Assembly: GCA_037179515.1 (NCBI GenBank)
Contig: JAXCGZ010015126.1
Location: 124,001 to 188,000, forward strand
Source of the DNA: Halocaridina rubra
Taxonomy: Eukaryota > Arthropoda > Malacostraca > Decapoda > Atyidae
Length of the DNA: 64,000 nucleotides
Direction of reading: 5' to 3'
The position numbers and the translations under genes are program-made. The notes under the pieces are model-generated. The model was given only the letters and a program-made list of their open reading frames with translations, was not told where the DNA came from and did no database searches. Shown here in pieces: positions 1-25,000 of the stretch. Each line of letters opens with the position of its first letter. Position 1 is the first letter of the stretch.

Positions 1-1122
1 ATTTAGCCTATGAGGGAGAAAACAAGCTCAACTCACTGCTTACCCCCAGCTTGGATCAGTGGGGGGTAAATTTTTAGAAGAGGAGATTCTGAGCAAAACA
101 TTCAATATACGCTTTCCATCCCCCCCTGACCCCTAACAATCACAGGGGGAAGTGTTTGGAATCGGGGTTTTGGGTGGAGGAAAGCAAAAACGAGTTCGCT
201 GCTGCAGAAATGAAGTACAAAAACCTTTATTTCACAAAGAAAAGTGTCGAAAAAATGCAGTTTTGGTGCGTCCTAACCTAACCTCACCTTTCGGAATGTG
301 CCCTCCCTACCTGGGGGCTTTGCCCCTGGACCCCATTAGGGGAAGTTTTTCCCTAGCCTGGGGCTATGCCCCAGACCCCCCTTAGGGGTACAAACAAAGT
401 GGCTCATTTTTTAAAACTTCGTCCCTTCAATATTGAGAGGAGGCACCTGGTAATTATGGGGTTCGTTATTATTGTCTTAGTGAGATCTATCATTCTTTTT
501 ATATAAAAAAGCCATATTCCTTGAATCCCCATAACTAAAATTATACTCAGTTGAGAGGATTGATGTCAGGAAGGTCACCCGGACAGAGAACTTTAAGCCA
601 ACACCTACTCTGGTCTCCGAGAGACTAGTTAGATAAAGCTACCCTATATGAACATAAGAAAAGCTGCTGATAAAGAAGATGGTACTTTTGTACAATATAA
701 TTAAGCTTGGATTAGGCTAGCTTTACATAATGTAAGGTTTCACTATGCTTACCTTGCTTTGTTAGGTGGTTAGATAGGGTTAGGTTAGGTAAAGAGAAGT
801 TGCTAAGAGTTTGTTGGTACAAATTCATTTCTTATCATAATTATGTGGGATACTAATACTGTATATTTTAAGAATATGCATTTTTTTTTAAGACCATATG
901 TAGTTATATCTTTATATTCAGAGTAAAGATAATACTTTTACTGATTGGCAGTTAATCAGGTATTACTGTGTTGTTTTACATCTCATACTTGGGGTTATAA
1001 TCAATCTTAGCACAGTGGGATTGGGTATTTTATGGAAAAAAAAGGAAGACGGAAATCACCACTTGCCTTGACCAAGACCAACTTTGTAGTTATGCTTTTA
1101 ATGCTATTTTTTTCTCTTACAG
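1..1122. other. Upstream or intronic DNA before the first visible LONP1 exon
   Basis: No coding exon is recognisable here. LONP1 begins at 1123 with a splice acceptor, so this stretch is probably the intron in front of that exon or the 5' flank. It holds a GC-rich dispersed repeat (about 110-395) and a short run of the arthropod-type TTAGG motif near 775-790. I could not find an exon carrying the start codon and mitochondrial transit peptide; it is either outside the window or too short to recognise. Confidence 0.5.
110..395 (+). repeat. Dispersed GC-rich repeat, copy 1
   Basis: This block closely resembles 22378-22680: a C-rich head with CCCCTAACAATTATAGGGGG-like sequence, an AAGCAAAAACGA segment, a TTTATT-CA-CAAAGAAAA segment, then CCTAACCTAACC and two short hairpins of the form GGGGCxxxGCCCC followed by GGACCCC. 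A related tail lies near 26689-26725. No protein coding is seen. The class is unknown; a non-autonomous element is likely. Confidence 0.55.
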
Positions 1123-13891
<12,769 letters not shown>

Positions 13892-15197
13892 ATGAGACAT
13901 CTTTACTTTTTCCCTCCATGCATAGATTTTTTTCTGGTGCTGCAAGTTCCTCAAAATATTCCACACACATATACAAAGACCCCTGACCCCTAATGTAAAA
14001 ACTTAAATGTTTTTATACACACACATACATATCCATTGGCCACAATCCCCCTTGTTAGGGGGTGGCCTAGTCAAAGCACACATTCACCATAAACTAGTCT
14101 GTCTCAGTCACTCCTTTTTATCCCCAGAAGCTAAAATAAAGTGACCAAGGTATAGCTTCTGGAAAATGTGTGCTTTGACTTGGTACCCTCTTACAAGGGT
14201 GATTGCAGCCAATGTGTATATGTGTAGGAGTGTATATTGGTGTAATGAAAATCTTTTGTATTATTTCGCTAGGTGAAAGTTTAATGGTTCTCCTATTTTG
14301 TATATATGTTGGACAGCAGGAATACCCTAAAAATATATTAAAATATAAAAAAGAAAAGCACAAAGAAATCAATTGTTTATGAGCTGGCATGCGTTATGCA
14401 CACAGAAACTGAGATATTAATGGTAGCAATTGTGGGACCAGAAGGCTACAATTTTGATAGTTATATCTGTGGAATGTCAGAGTGATTGTAATTACAGTGC
14501 AGTGAAGAAGTAATACTCGAGAAATCCTGTATTTTATGGAGAAGAGGATAATAGTTATAGTACTTTTGTGTCTGTTGCAAATGTACATATATATATATAT
14601 TTTTTTTGCAAGTAAGTTTGCAGTATAATTTAAAAAAACTTCCGTTTCAAACCATATGTTGCCCTTGTTCTGTTGTGACCTCTTTGCTAGACTATATGGG
14701 GAACTGAGTAATCAGGTGGAAAGGGACTTAGGCATTCAGAAGTGGTAAGACTGTCCCTGAGGGCATGGTATATAATCATTGCTTATTGACGAATTACCTT
14801 TTACTGTTATCCAGCCTTGTCTTTGCACAGAAGCTCTAAAGTTGTTTGCCACAAAGACAACTTAGTATTTTCATTGTGCCGCTGGAGTTGAGAATCATTG
14901 TTATGCTGTGTTTGAATGCACTGTTTTTGGTGTCAGAATCAGCTGTCAGCCAAATAAGGGTTGACAGACATGTTGGAGCCAGGGAATTTTGGCAGCTCAC
15001 AATATACTGGTAAATAAGATCCATAAGATATAGAATGGTTTATTTTTTATCTTACCATATTATAGGGTCATTGAAGGTATACAGTTTTCAGCTTAATAAT
15101 TAATATAGAACACAGTATAAAGGCAAGTTTAATCCAATTAAGTCATTAATAGAAAAACAACTGCTCTCTCAATCATTAATTTTGTTGATAAAAAAAG

Positions 15198-15437
15198 GAA
15201 CCTTCATTAGTGTAATGTGTTTAATGATTATAACTTAATATCAAACTTTAGCTTTCCACTTAAAGCATTTTCAAGATACTGATTATGTAGTCTCCTGTTG
15301 TAGAATTCTCCTTCTTAATGTAGGATGAGAACTCTACAACAGGAGACTACATCCCAACCATGAAAATGCTTTCAGTAGAAAGCAAAAGCTTAATACCATG
15401 TAATTAATCATTAAACACTAATCTACTGCAGGTTTAC
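15198..15437. mobile_element. MITE related to the copy at 10961-11136
   Basis: The arms GTAGTCTCCTGTTGTAGA and TCTACAACAGGAGACTAC form the central hairpin, and the outer parts (TGTTTAATGATTA / TAATCATTAAACA) continue it to about 100 bp per arm. The CAACAGGAGAC core and AGTAGAAAGC/GTGGAAAGC blocks are shared with 10961-11136. Confidence 0.75.
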
Positions 15438-16184
15438 TTATCATTTCCATTTCTGTAGTTGTCACTGACATCCTGTCTCGGAGTAGTTTAGTTCTTGTCG
15501 TCCTTTTTTTGTAGTGTGAATGAACATATTGTATTTCGTGTTATAAAGAGAAACTATATTTTAAAATAATCTTTTTTGCATTGTGATAAAGATAACTTTC
15601 CCAGAAGTGGGTTAAATATGTATTATAGTGAATATTTGTAGTCATTGTTTTTATTATTATTAAACGTGTAAATAAACTGAGAATTGCATTTAATATGTCA
15701 GTTGATAGAAAGTGTTTTTTTTTAATCCTTTTTTTTCCCAAATGGTGGAGAGAGAAATTTTCACTATTGTAAGAGGCTACTAACCCCCTAACAGAATATT
15801 TTTTTTGAATGTTGCAGTTCAAACTGGATCTAATTTTTTTTATTTAATTAATTGAGAATATAATATCCTTAAGACACTATTAATCTTAATTTAAACTCAA
15901 AATATTTATTAATTTTATGAAAAAAATTATAAGTAAAAACTCAAGTTGATGGCCTTTTACTAGTCTATAACAAGTTATCTCATAGATGTACACACAATTT
16001 GGTCTATCACTAGATATCTCATACAGAACTTTTGGAGGTGTACAAACATATATTAATCATAAATTAGGATTTAACAACTTCACGAGATATCTCGTGGAAA
16101 GTCTAAAGTTTTTAGAAAATACACCATGAGTTATCTCGAGTTAGTACATAAAGAGGTTAACAGTGATTATTTTTATTATTATTA

Positions 16185-16320
16185 TTATTTATATATGCCA
16201 CAATTAGTCGCCATTTGCAAGGGGAATGGATACAGGTTAAAGCACTAGGGTTTTAAGGATTGATGCCCTTCCTACTTCCCCACGGTGACTCGATCAAAGA
16301 TCTGTAACCTCCCGAATCAA
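16185..16320 (-). mobile_element. S1 SINE, antisense
   Basis: The block CCACAATTAGTCGCCATTTG, ATTGATGCCCTTCCTA and GACTCGATCAAAGA is the reverse complement of an S1 element. Confidence 0.6.
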
Positions 16321-17276
16321 ATGCTCAAGTCCTCTAATAATATCCCTGATGTATGGGCAAACAGAAGTAAGAATAAAACAATTGTTCTCTGCATCAGTGA
16401 ATAAAATCATCCCTCTAAGAGTGGAAGAAAGACTTTCTCTTATTCGTTGTCTGTGAGGATGGCAGGGTATGCTAAAACTCCAAGCTAGCCTGCTGACTTG
16501 ACAGACTATGGCACTGTTTTTTTTACATAAAAAATAGCTCCAATCCCCCTTGCAAGGGAGGTGGCCGAGCCAAAGACACACATTCACCATAAGTTAAGGG
16601 AAACTTAGGAACACCTGAGTTCTACATCTGGAATCTTCACCCTGAGAAGAGAAAGAATATCTCCTCCATGTTCCCCAAAGTTTCGTAAAAGTTGACTGCA
16701 AGGGGACTGGCCTACCCCCCATTGTATTTTCCTCCCATAGAATGTAAAGTTCTTGCATTGATTTGGCCACACCCCTCATATGGGGGGATTATGACTTATG
16801 TACACAGTCATCTGTATCTAGCGGTGACAATGGTTTCTCGTTCAATATGAACGAAGTACGTACATGTGACTAAGAGAATGCTTACAAGTATCATTGCTCC
16901 GCCTCATTTAGTCAACATTTAAGTCATACTTTAATGTGAAAGAATACAACTACTGATATACAAACTTATGCAATGGCTGCAATCCCCCCTGTAAGGTGGG
17001 TGGCCGAGTCAATGCACACATTCACCAGAAGCTAATGTATCTCAATAACTCTTATTGGCTCCTTGGGGATAAAGTACTCCAATAATTCTTCCCCACCATC
17101 CTGTCTGAGTCACCTTTAACAAACCGTTCTAATACACCCAAATTTTTTATCAAGATTTTTCTGAACAAATATTACGTTTATAATATTACTCTTAAATAAC
17201 ACAAAAAAATTCTCTACCTTCAATATCTCACACAACAAATTTCATACTGATTGGTTTATTACTCCCATTGCATATA

Positions 17277-18987
17277 CAGTAATCCCTTGCCATATCGCGA
17301 TTCACCTACCGTAAAGTCAGTGCATTGCGGATTTTTCTTGGGGAAAAAAAAAAAAATTATTGTGACACCAGGACGGGCCAAAAATTAATAAAATAAAACT
17401 GCCTTTATCGGGCCTGGGCACGAAGAATACACAAAGTAAAGAGAAACAGAGATGGAGAGTGTAAGGACCTGTCAGATGTGAAGGGATTATAAAAGATGTG
17501 TAATGAATAACCAAGAATATTCAGTGTAGCTGGTGCCATAAGCCAACCTACTACTGGATACATGTTTATTTTATATCGCTGATTTTCTGGGTATATGCTA
17601 TATTTGAGCACGAGGATGCAAACGTTTTGCCGCCTCGGTATCAGCTGATGCACCCTTGCACGCTATTTCCCTGACAATATTACAGTATATCGAAAGTTTG
17701 TTTGCTGTTTGTTCTTAGTGCTTTTTTCCAATTTTCTTCATAATATTCGATTGCATTAAGCGGTAGAAGAGGAGGAGGATGCGGGAGAACGAACCTCTAA
17801 CCAAAACGTTTTGCCGCTTCCGTATCAGCTGTTGCTTATCACTATTCAGGCACAATATCTTACTAAATAAAATATTTATTTACTCACGCTATTTGGGGTT
17901 TATCTAATTTTCAAGATTACCCTGTATAGTATTATTAGTATTCCTTGGTTCTAAACATTACTCCATCTCCTTTACATATCGACCCTGCTGCACGAAATCT
18001 TAAGGTAAACAAAGTCAGATGAGAGAAAAAGAAAACTATACAATTCGTTACAAAGAAAACGTATATCGTACTGTACATAAGAAACTTATTTGAAATATAT
18101 ATATATATTCTCTACAAGCTATTTCCCTGATGATATTATATCAAAAGTTTGTTTGCTGTTTGTTCTTAATGCTTTTTTTCAATATTCTTCATAATATTCG
18201 ATCACATTAAGCGGTGGGAGAGGATGAGGATGCGGGAGAACGAACCTCTATCCACAAACGTTTTGGCGCTTCCGTATCAGCTGATACACCCTCGCACGCT
18301 ATTTCCCTGACGATATTATATCGAAAGTTGTTTGCTGTTTGTTCTTAATGCTTCTTTTTAATTCTCTTCATAATATTCAATCACATTAAGCGGTAGAAGA
18401 GGAGGATGATGTGGGAGAATTAACCTCTAACCAAAACGTTTTGCCGCTGATCCTTATTCAGGAACAATATCTTACTCATAAAATATTTATCTACTCACCC
18501 TATTTGGGGATTATCTAATTTTCAAGATTATAGTATTATTAATATTCCGTGGTTCTAAACATTATTCTATCTATCGACCATGCTGCACGAAACCTTAAGG
18601 TAAACAAAGTCAGTTGAGAGAAGAAGAAAACGTATATAATTCATTACAAAGAAAACGTATATTGTACTGTACATGGGAAACTTAAATGAAACATATATAT
18701 TCTCTACAAGCTACTTCCCTGACGATATTATATCGAAAGCTTGTTTGCTGTTTGTTCTTAATGCTTTTTTTCAATCTTCATAATATCACGTTCATATAAA
18801 TTTACGCTTGCGCGCTGTTATTAATAAAGTAAAGGGTGTTTTGTTAACAGTGCAGGGAGGGTTTATACAGTAAAGGTAAAAATAAATGTAAAATACCTAT
18901 AATGTATATGGTGCTCCTACTTCGCGATTTTTCACCTATCGTGGCGGGTCCTGGAACTGAACCCACGCGATAAATGACGGAGCACTG
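17277..18987. mobile_element. pogo/Tigger-like element with internal duplications
   Basis: The left end starts CAGTAATCCCTTGCC and has ATATCGCGATTCACCTACCG; the right end, reversed, starts CAGTGCTCCGTCA and has TTATCGCG and CACGATAGGTGAAAAATCGCG. Both ends are next to TA (17275-17276 and 18988-18989), the target of the Tc1/mariner-pogo superfamily. No transposase ORF is left. Inside, a block starting GCTATTTCCCTGA (about 17662, 18118, 18298 and 18708) with GTTTGCTGTTTGTTCTTA and AAGCGGTAGAAGAGGAGGA occurs about four times, and a second block with CAAGATTA and GTAAACAAAGTCAG occurs twice. So it is a non-autonomous element enlarged by tandem duplication. Confidence 0.75.
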
Positions 18988-19058
18988 TATATTACTTGCT
19001 TAATACAGTGATATGAATATATATTATTCTCAATTAACCTCTTATTATTCACACTGTA

Positions 19059-22000
19059 TCATCTAATTCCAAGTAAATCTTTATCTGAAATTAGAGTGGC
19101 GTTTTCTGCACTATTGCAGCTCTGTTTCACATGAAGATTTTCTTCCTTTTTAGATGAGATATAGGAGAAACTGCTACTACTATGAGACTGACTCTCTTTA
19201 CTTGCATTCCTTGTTTTACTGGGTTCTTCCATTGCTGCTGAAGTCGGGCTGGGAGTTGGGTCACCTGGAATATAACCATTACAACTGGAATGGGAATAAC
19301 TCCTGAGAATAATGCCATTACATTCAATCACACTGAGAGATTCCATAAACTTGGCGAGCGATTCGTCTTGCTTGACTCCATATTTTCTCAACTTTTTGTA
19401 GGTTCTTTTTCCGAGGGGTTTTTTATATCGACCAGATGAAATCATTTGCTCCTTGCTCTGATGGGCTACAGCACCGTGTTTCATCTGCAATAAAGGTTCA
19501 AATGTGTAACTTGCGTTTTGTGACATACAGCCTACCATGACAAACATCAGAAAATGAAAGGAAGCCCTCATGATAGGGCAAGATGCAACTGAGGAAGTTC
19601 TCAGCATAATATGACTAGTATACAAACACTTTATTCTTCACAGTTTTTATAAATTATCACTAGTAGTTTGTTAAACTACTGGTGAATAAAAAAATCATAG
19701 CTCTAAGAGAATATGTACGTAAACACTATTTTATGTCACAATTAGTTATCATGCGAATGGGGGTGGACAAACATGGTGGAGAGAATATGGATGTACATAA
19801 TTAAATTCTGTATACTTTTCATGAGGTGTAAGGAATGGACATAGAGTAAGCATAACCCTTGTTTGAAGACCTATGAATGAAGGAATGAATGAGAGAGAGA
19901 AAGACTAAGAAATCTACATCAAATAAAGCACATGTCACAAAATAGAGAGAAATATGCATACTGTAATATTGTAATGAAGATCAAAAAAGACATTACCTGA
20001 TATTGACAGAGCAACTGAAGGGGTTGAACTAGCTGGTCATAAATGCACCAATTTTTCTCTAGGGTAGATAAGGCAATAGCAGCAGTCTCGACTGTTGAGA
20101 GTGCATCTTCCGTGGGTTGGGTACGGATGACATATTCACTGATGTATTTACCAGATAATTTGACCTGTACATAATGAATATTATGAAATGAAATTCAGAT
20201 TCTGTAATATAGTTCTATAATATACAAAACTGGATATAACATAGAAATGTTAATAACCAACCAAGGTTCATATGAATATTAATTATTACACCTCGTCCAA
20301 AGTGGGGATCGTAGTGGTTAGAGCGCTTGACTTAAAAAGGGGCAATCTCGAGTTCAAGCCCACCACAGAGTGATAGTAAGGGCATCCAACCTTAATACCT
20401 CGGCTTCAACCTGTGTGTCCACCTCCTTTTTAATGGAAATTACTAGTGACACATGAAAAAAAAAATCAAACTGAGCTGCATAAGCACCTGGCGAAGAGTG
20501 TGGAGATAACGACAGTTGTGATAGATGGATTTTGCCTGTTGCCAAGTCCCGTCGATGATGATTATATTATAGGGAGGCTGATCTTTCCCAACGGGAGGAA
20601 GATCCTCTAGCTCAATGGCCTTTTCTCCAGGATACATTAATATGGAGTCCCGACAGGTCATGATATCTTCCAAATATGAAAACCTATAAATTAAATAATA
20701 TATAGTATCAGCAACATTTTTCCTTATGTTTTTAAGTTATACAATCATGTTGCTGTTGTTGTCTGCTATTTCATGCATCAAAACTAATTACCCATCGATT
20801 GAGGGTACATGCATAGCTTGCAGCTGAAGAATAAAGGCATTCACAATCTCCACTCAGAAGATATACAATCATAATAATTCAAAATACAATAACCCCCCAG
20901 CACCTATAAAGGAATCAGTTGCATTCTGTCCAACAGCCTGTGATTTTAAGAAATTTTCCGCATGTTATGAAGTTATACAATGACAATACTTCAAGAGACA
21001 TATACCTATAAGAAAACAGTTACACATTGTCTAACAGCTTCTGATATCAAGGAATTTCTTACGTTCTCTCTTTTTATATATCTGTTTCTTCTATGTTCCT
21101 AAGGATATGATTGGATGATTGAACTTGTAAATCAATATAAAGAATACACTGCAAACCGTCTTGTTTTAGTATGTGTTTGAACTCCTGCAAATATCTAGGC
21201 GCATGTAGTTGAAGAAAAGAGAAAATATATTTCTTAAATAAGCACTAGAAATGCTGTAATACTCACTTGTACATACAGTCTGTACTTTCCCTACCTACAT
21301 GTATACATATTGTACTCTCTACATACCTACATACATACTGAACTATCTACAAACCTACATATATACAATAATATCTACATAAAATTGAAAAAAGCTCATA
21401 ACCTCATGACTCTAATGGCAAATAGGAAAGATTTATCAATGCCATTCTTACACGTTTTGCCATTTATGCTGCCCCTTCTCCTAGCTTTATCTATTAAAAA
21501 TGCATTCATAACAAAAAGAGCCATTAAGTTTTAAAACGACATATAACATAATTACAACCGACAACCTCGAAAATGAAAATCGCTTTCCCTTGGCTTCAAT
21601 GTACGCATTTTTAGGGAGAGCAGCTTGAAGAATGGGAGCCGTGCGAAGACAGCGTTTTTCTTCGTGCGGATGCTGGAGGATTACGACGCGACATGACGTA
21701 TCCACTTTGTGGCATTCTAAAGACGAACACCAACACACTCCAACAGGTCTACTGCAAGAGAAGTAAATAATTTTCAAGTAATTACCTAATGAAGTAACAG
21801 TATATGAGTACATATATAAAATACCAAAATACTAGTGCTATGAAAATATTAGGAATTGTTCCCCGCCCCAATGCTTAGAGTATATGGCTATTTCTATATA
21901 AAGGTATGGTATAAATTTACTGTCATACCCTTCAAATGTTAACTGACAATACAGAACATCGAAATAATATCTTTAAGCAATTAAAAATCAACAACTTAAT

Positions 22001-25000
22001 AATCAACTCGTTCCTCAACTTGGGGTGAAATAACCAAACAAAATGTATCCTAACTACACCTAATCAAAGATAATCTAATTTAATAATATTAAAAATATTT
22101 TTTCCCTAAATGGGAGTGTGAGAGTAAACATTTACTTACTGAATAGGTTGGGTTAGTTCATCCCACTACGAAAACATATTATGGACCACAACGGCTCAGC
22201 GGTAGAATGCGCAAGTTGGGACATAATGAGCCTGACATTCGCATGTTCGATCCCACCACGTGGCAAAAGAAAGGGTATACTGTACAGCCTTAATCCCCCC
22301 CTTATAGCTCCAACCTGTGTTCACCCCCATACAAATGGGGACTAATTGTGAAACATAAATCCACAATAAATAAAATGTTTAACACTTACTTTCATGCCCC
22401 CCCATTACCCCTAACAATTATAGGGGGAGGCAATAGGAATCTCGGTATTGGGTGGGGAGAAAGCAAAAACGATGGAAATGTAGCAGAAATGAAGCGAAAA
22501 AACATTTATTCACCAAAGAAAATTGTCAAAAAAAAAAAAAAAAATTAGTGCATCCAAACCTAACCTATCCCAGGAGAATGCATCTGGTCTAACTGGGGCC
22601 GAGGCCCCTGGATCCCATTAAGGTTATATCTTCTCTAACAGGGGCTATGCCCCCCGGACCCCCTCATAGGGGAATATAATCAATACCAGATTTAACTGCA
22701 ATAGAAAGAATAAACGATAAAATGGTTAGAGAACACTTGAAAAAAAAAAAAAAATATGAACAAGGTTAATACATTAACAAGGGCAAATTATGTAAAGCAA
22801 ATTTTTGAATAGGAACAAAAATATAGAAAAGAAGAATGAAATTAATATTTTACATAAATATTATTAATATACAAGGTTTAACAAAGCAGAAAGTGATGGA
22901 AACAGAAACTTTTATAGATGATAATAATTGTAATTTTGGCCTCTTTTGAATAACAGAAACCCAACAAAAAGTAGATAGATTTATTTTAAGTAAAGGATTA
23001 AAGAAAATCGAGGTTATGAGAGAAATAAATGACACAAGAGGACTAATGATGATATATAAAGAGAGTAAGGATATAGAAATCGAAAATTGGACTCAGGACA
23101 AAAAGGACATTTTATATGCAAGAGCAAAGTTGCATAATATGAATTTTCGAGTTGTGTTACTTTCCTTTTCAGTAGGGAATAGTAAAGAAGACAAAGATAG
23201 AAATATAGAAATTTGAAGAAAAAGTGAAAGAATAATAGACAGAATCTTAGAGCAAGCATACATGATTTTAGGACACTTTAATGGTCACTTGGACTTTTTA
23301 GGACATCAAGAATTAAATAAAAATGGTGAAATGATTCTGGAATGGATAACAGAATATGGAATGATACTACTAATTGGAAAAGATAAATGCCAAGGATTAT
23401 ATAAACGGGAAAGACAAAGGCCTAATTTCTTAAACAGTGTAAACCCAGGATACCATATTGTTAGTTAGCTAGATACTCACAAATGGATTTCATAAACACA
23501 TCTGACACGGTTCTGTGTATGGCTGGGATCACGTACGGGATCCGAGCCATACACAGAACCGCGTCAGATGCGTTTATGAAATCCATTTGTGTGTGTCTAG
23601 CTAACTAACAATATGGTATTCTTGGTTTACACTGTTTAAGAAATTGGGTCAAAGCCAAAAAAGTGTGATAGACTTCATATTGATAAATAAATAAATGGTA
23701 CACAGAAATGGAGATAGACGAAGATAAAGAGAAGATAGATATATCTGACCACAATTTATTACAAGCTAAGTTCGTAGCTGATAAAGAAGTAAATAAAAAT
23801 GTTGATAAAGGGAAATGGGGAGAGATAGCAAGCTATGGAACAGATAAATAAGCAATATAGAGATTTGTACATGAAAGAGAAGAAATGATAAGAAAAGAGA
23901 GAATAAATGGTATAGAACAAATGGACATAACTATTTGGGAAGTAGCAGAAAGAATATTAAAGAAAGCTTATTGAAGAAGGATTTATAGTAACAACAGGAA
24001 CAACCATGGATAAACAATGAAATAAGAAATAAGCTTAAGGAAAGAAAAGATGCAAACAGGTGAAAAATAAATGAAAAGAAGCAATATGAAGAGGAATTTA
24101 AAATATAAAAAAAGAAAGAGGCACAAATATGAGATAAAGAAGAAATAATGAAGTATGAAAGGAAAATAATGAATGAAATAAAGGCAGATAAGATAAATAG
24201 GCTTTTGTGAAAATATAAATATATTGAGGAATATTGAAAGACTAAGAGAGAAGCAATTCAGCTATATAATGACGATGGACTAAAACTAAATGAAATAGAA
24301 GATAAGAATAATTCATTAGAATATTGGCAAACAATTTATTGTAAAAATTATACACAAATACATACAGTATGGAATGAAGAGACGAAGCAAAACTATATTA
24401 AAGATATAGAAACTAAATAGGAAATATTCAGAGAGGAGATTATATTCATCCGGCTATATTAAAAGAACATTTAGAAACATCAGCTAAAATAGAAAACGAA
24501 ATAATACCAATGAGTAAGCTAGTAGTAAGTGAAGAAAGGGTTAAAAAATGTATAGAGAAATTAAAAAATAAAAAAGAAGCTGGACCAGATGGACTACAAG
24601 TTGAACTGTATAAAGCTTTAACAAAAAGTAAAATATGCATAGAAGTTTTAACAAAATGTTTTAAGAATGAAATCGAAAAAGAAGACAAAATAGATTAAAG
24701 GAAAATTTCAAGAACAAAAATGATTGAAAAGAAAAGATAAATGTTAAATTAGACGTTAAGGTAATTGTTATTCCTTTTGCTTGCAGATTGTTAATAATGG
24801 TGTGATTTTGTTGTAGAATAAAGCCATTGTTTTATGGTGAGAAACTGCTTCATATACAAGAATTTATTCTAAAACAATCATAATGGAACATCTCCTGCGT
24901 CCAGATAAGCTCAACATTGATCCTAGTGCACCAGATGCTGAAAAGGAATAAGAATTACCTTAATGTCTAATGTAACATACAAATCATAATAATACAGCAT

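Larger units (their letters stand above)
13892..17276. other. Intergenic DNA between LONP1 and the Tigger-like element
   Basis: This holds the LONP1 3' UTR, whose end I cannot place: the first AATAAA is at 14135-14140 inside an S3 repeat. It also has paired, inverted S3 copies (14030-14215 and 16540-16800), a further S3 copy (16975-17115), an antisense S1 copy (about 16185-16320), a MITE (15198-15437) and AT-rich unique DNA. No conserved protein is seen. The convergent arrangement with DTWD2 means this is the 3' flank of both genes. Confidence 0.6.

Noticed and set aside
775..800. Interstitial telomere of the TTAGG type (also near 8520-8560 and 34900-34950)
   Set aside because: Only two or three degenerate units each; not enough for a telomeric tract, although fitting for an arthropod.
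16294..16590. 98-codon minus-strand ORF (RIRESLSSTLRGMILFTDAEN)
   Set aside because: No family recognised, lies between S1 and S3 repeats; probably retroelement debris, but I cannot support a call.
19485..19625. Extension of the DTWD2 last exon to a Met at 19625
   Set aside because: The similarity to DTWD2 starts at the acceptor at 19485-19486, and exon 4 joins in phase; the rest is intron.
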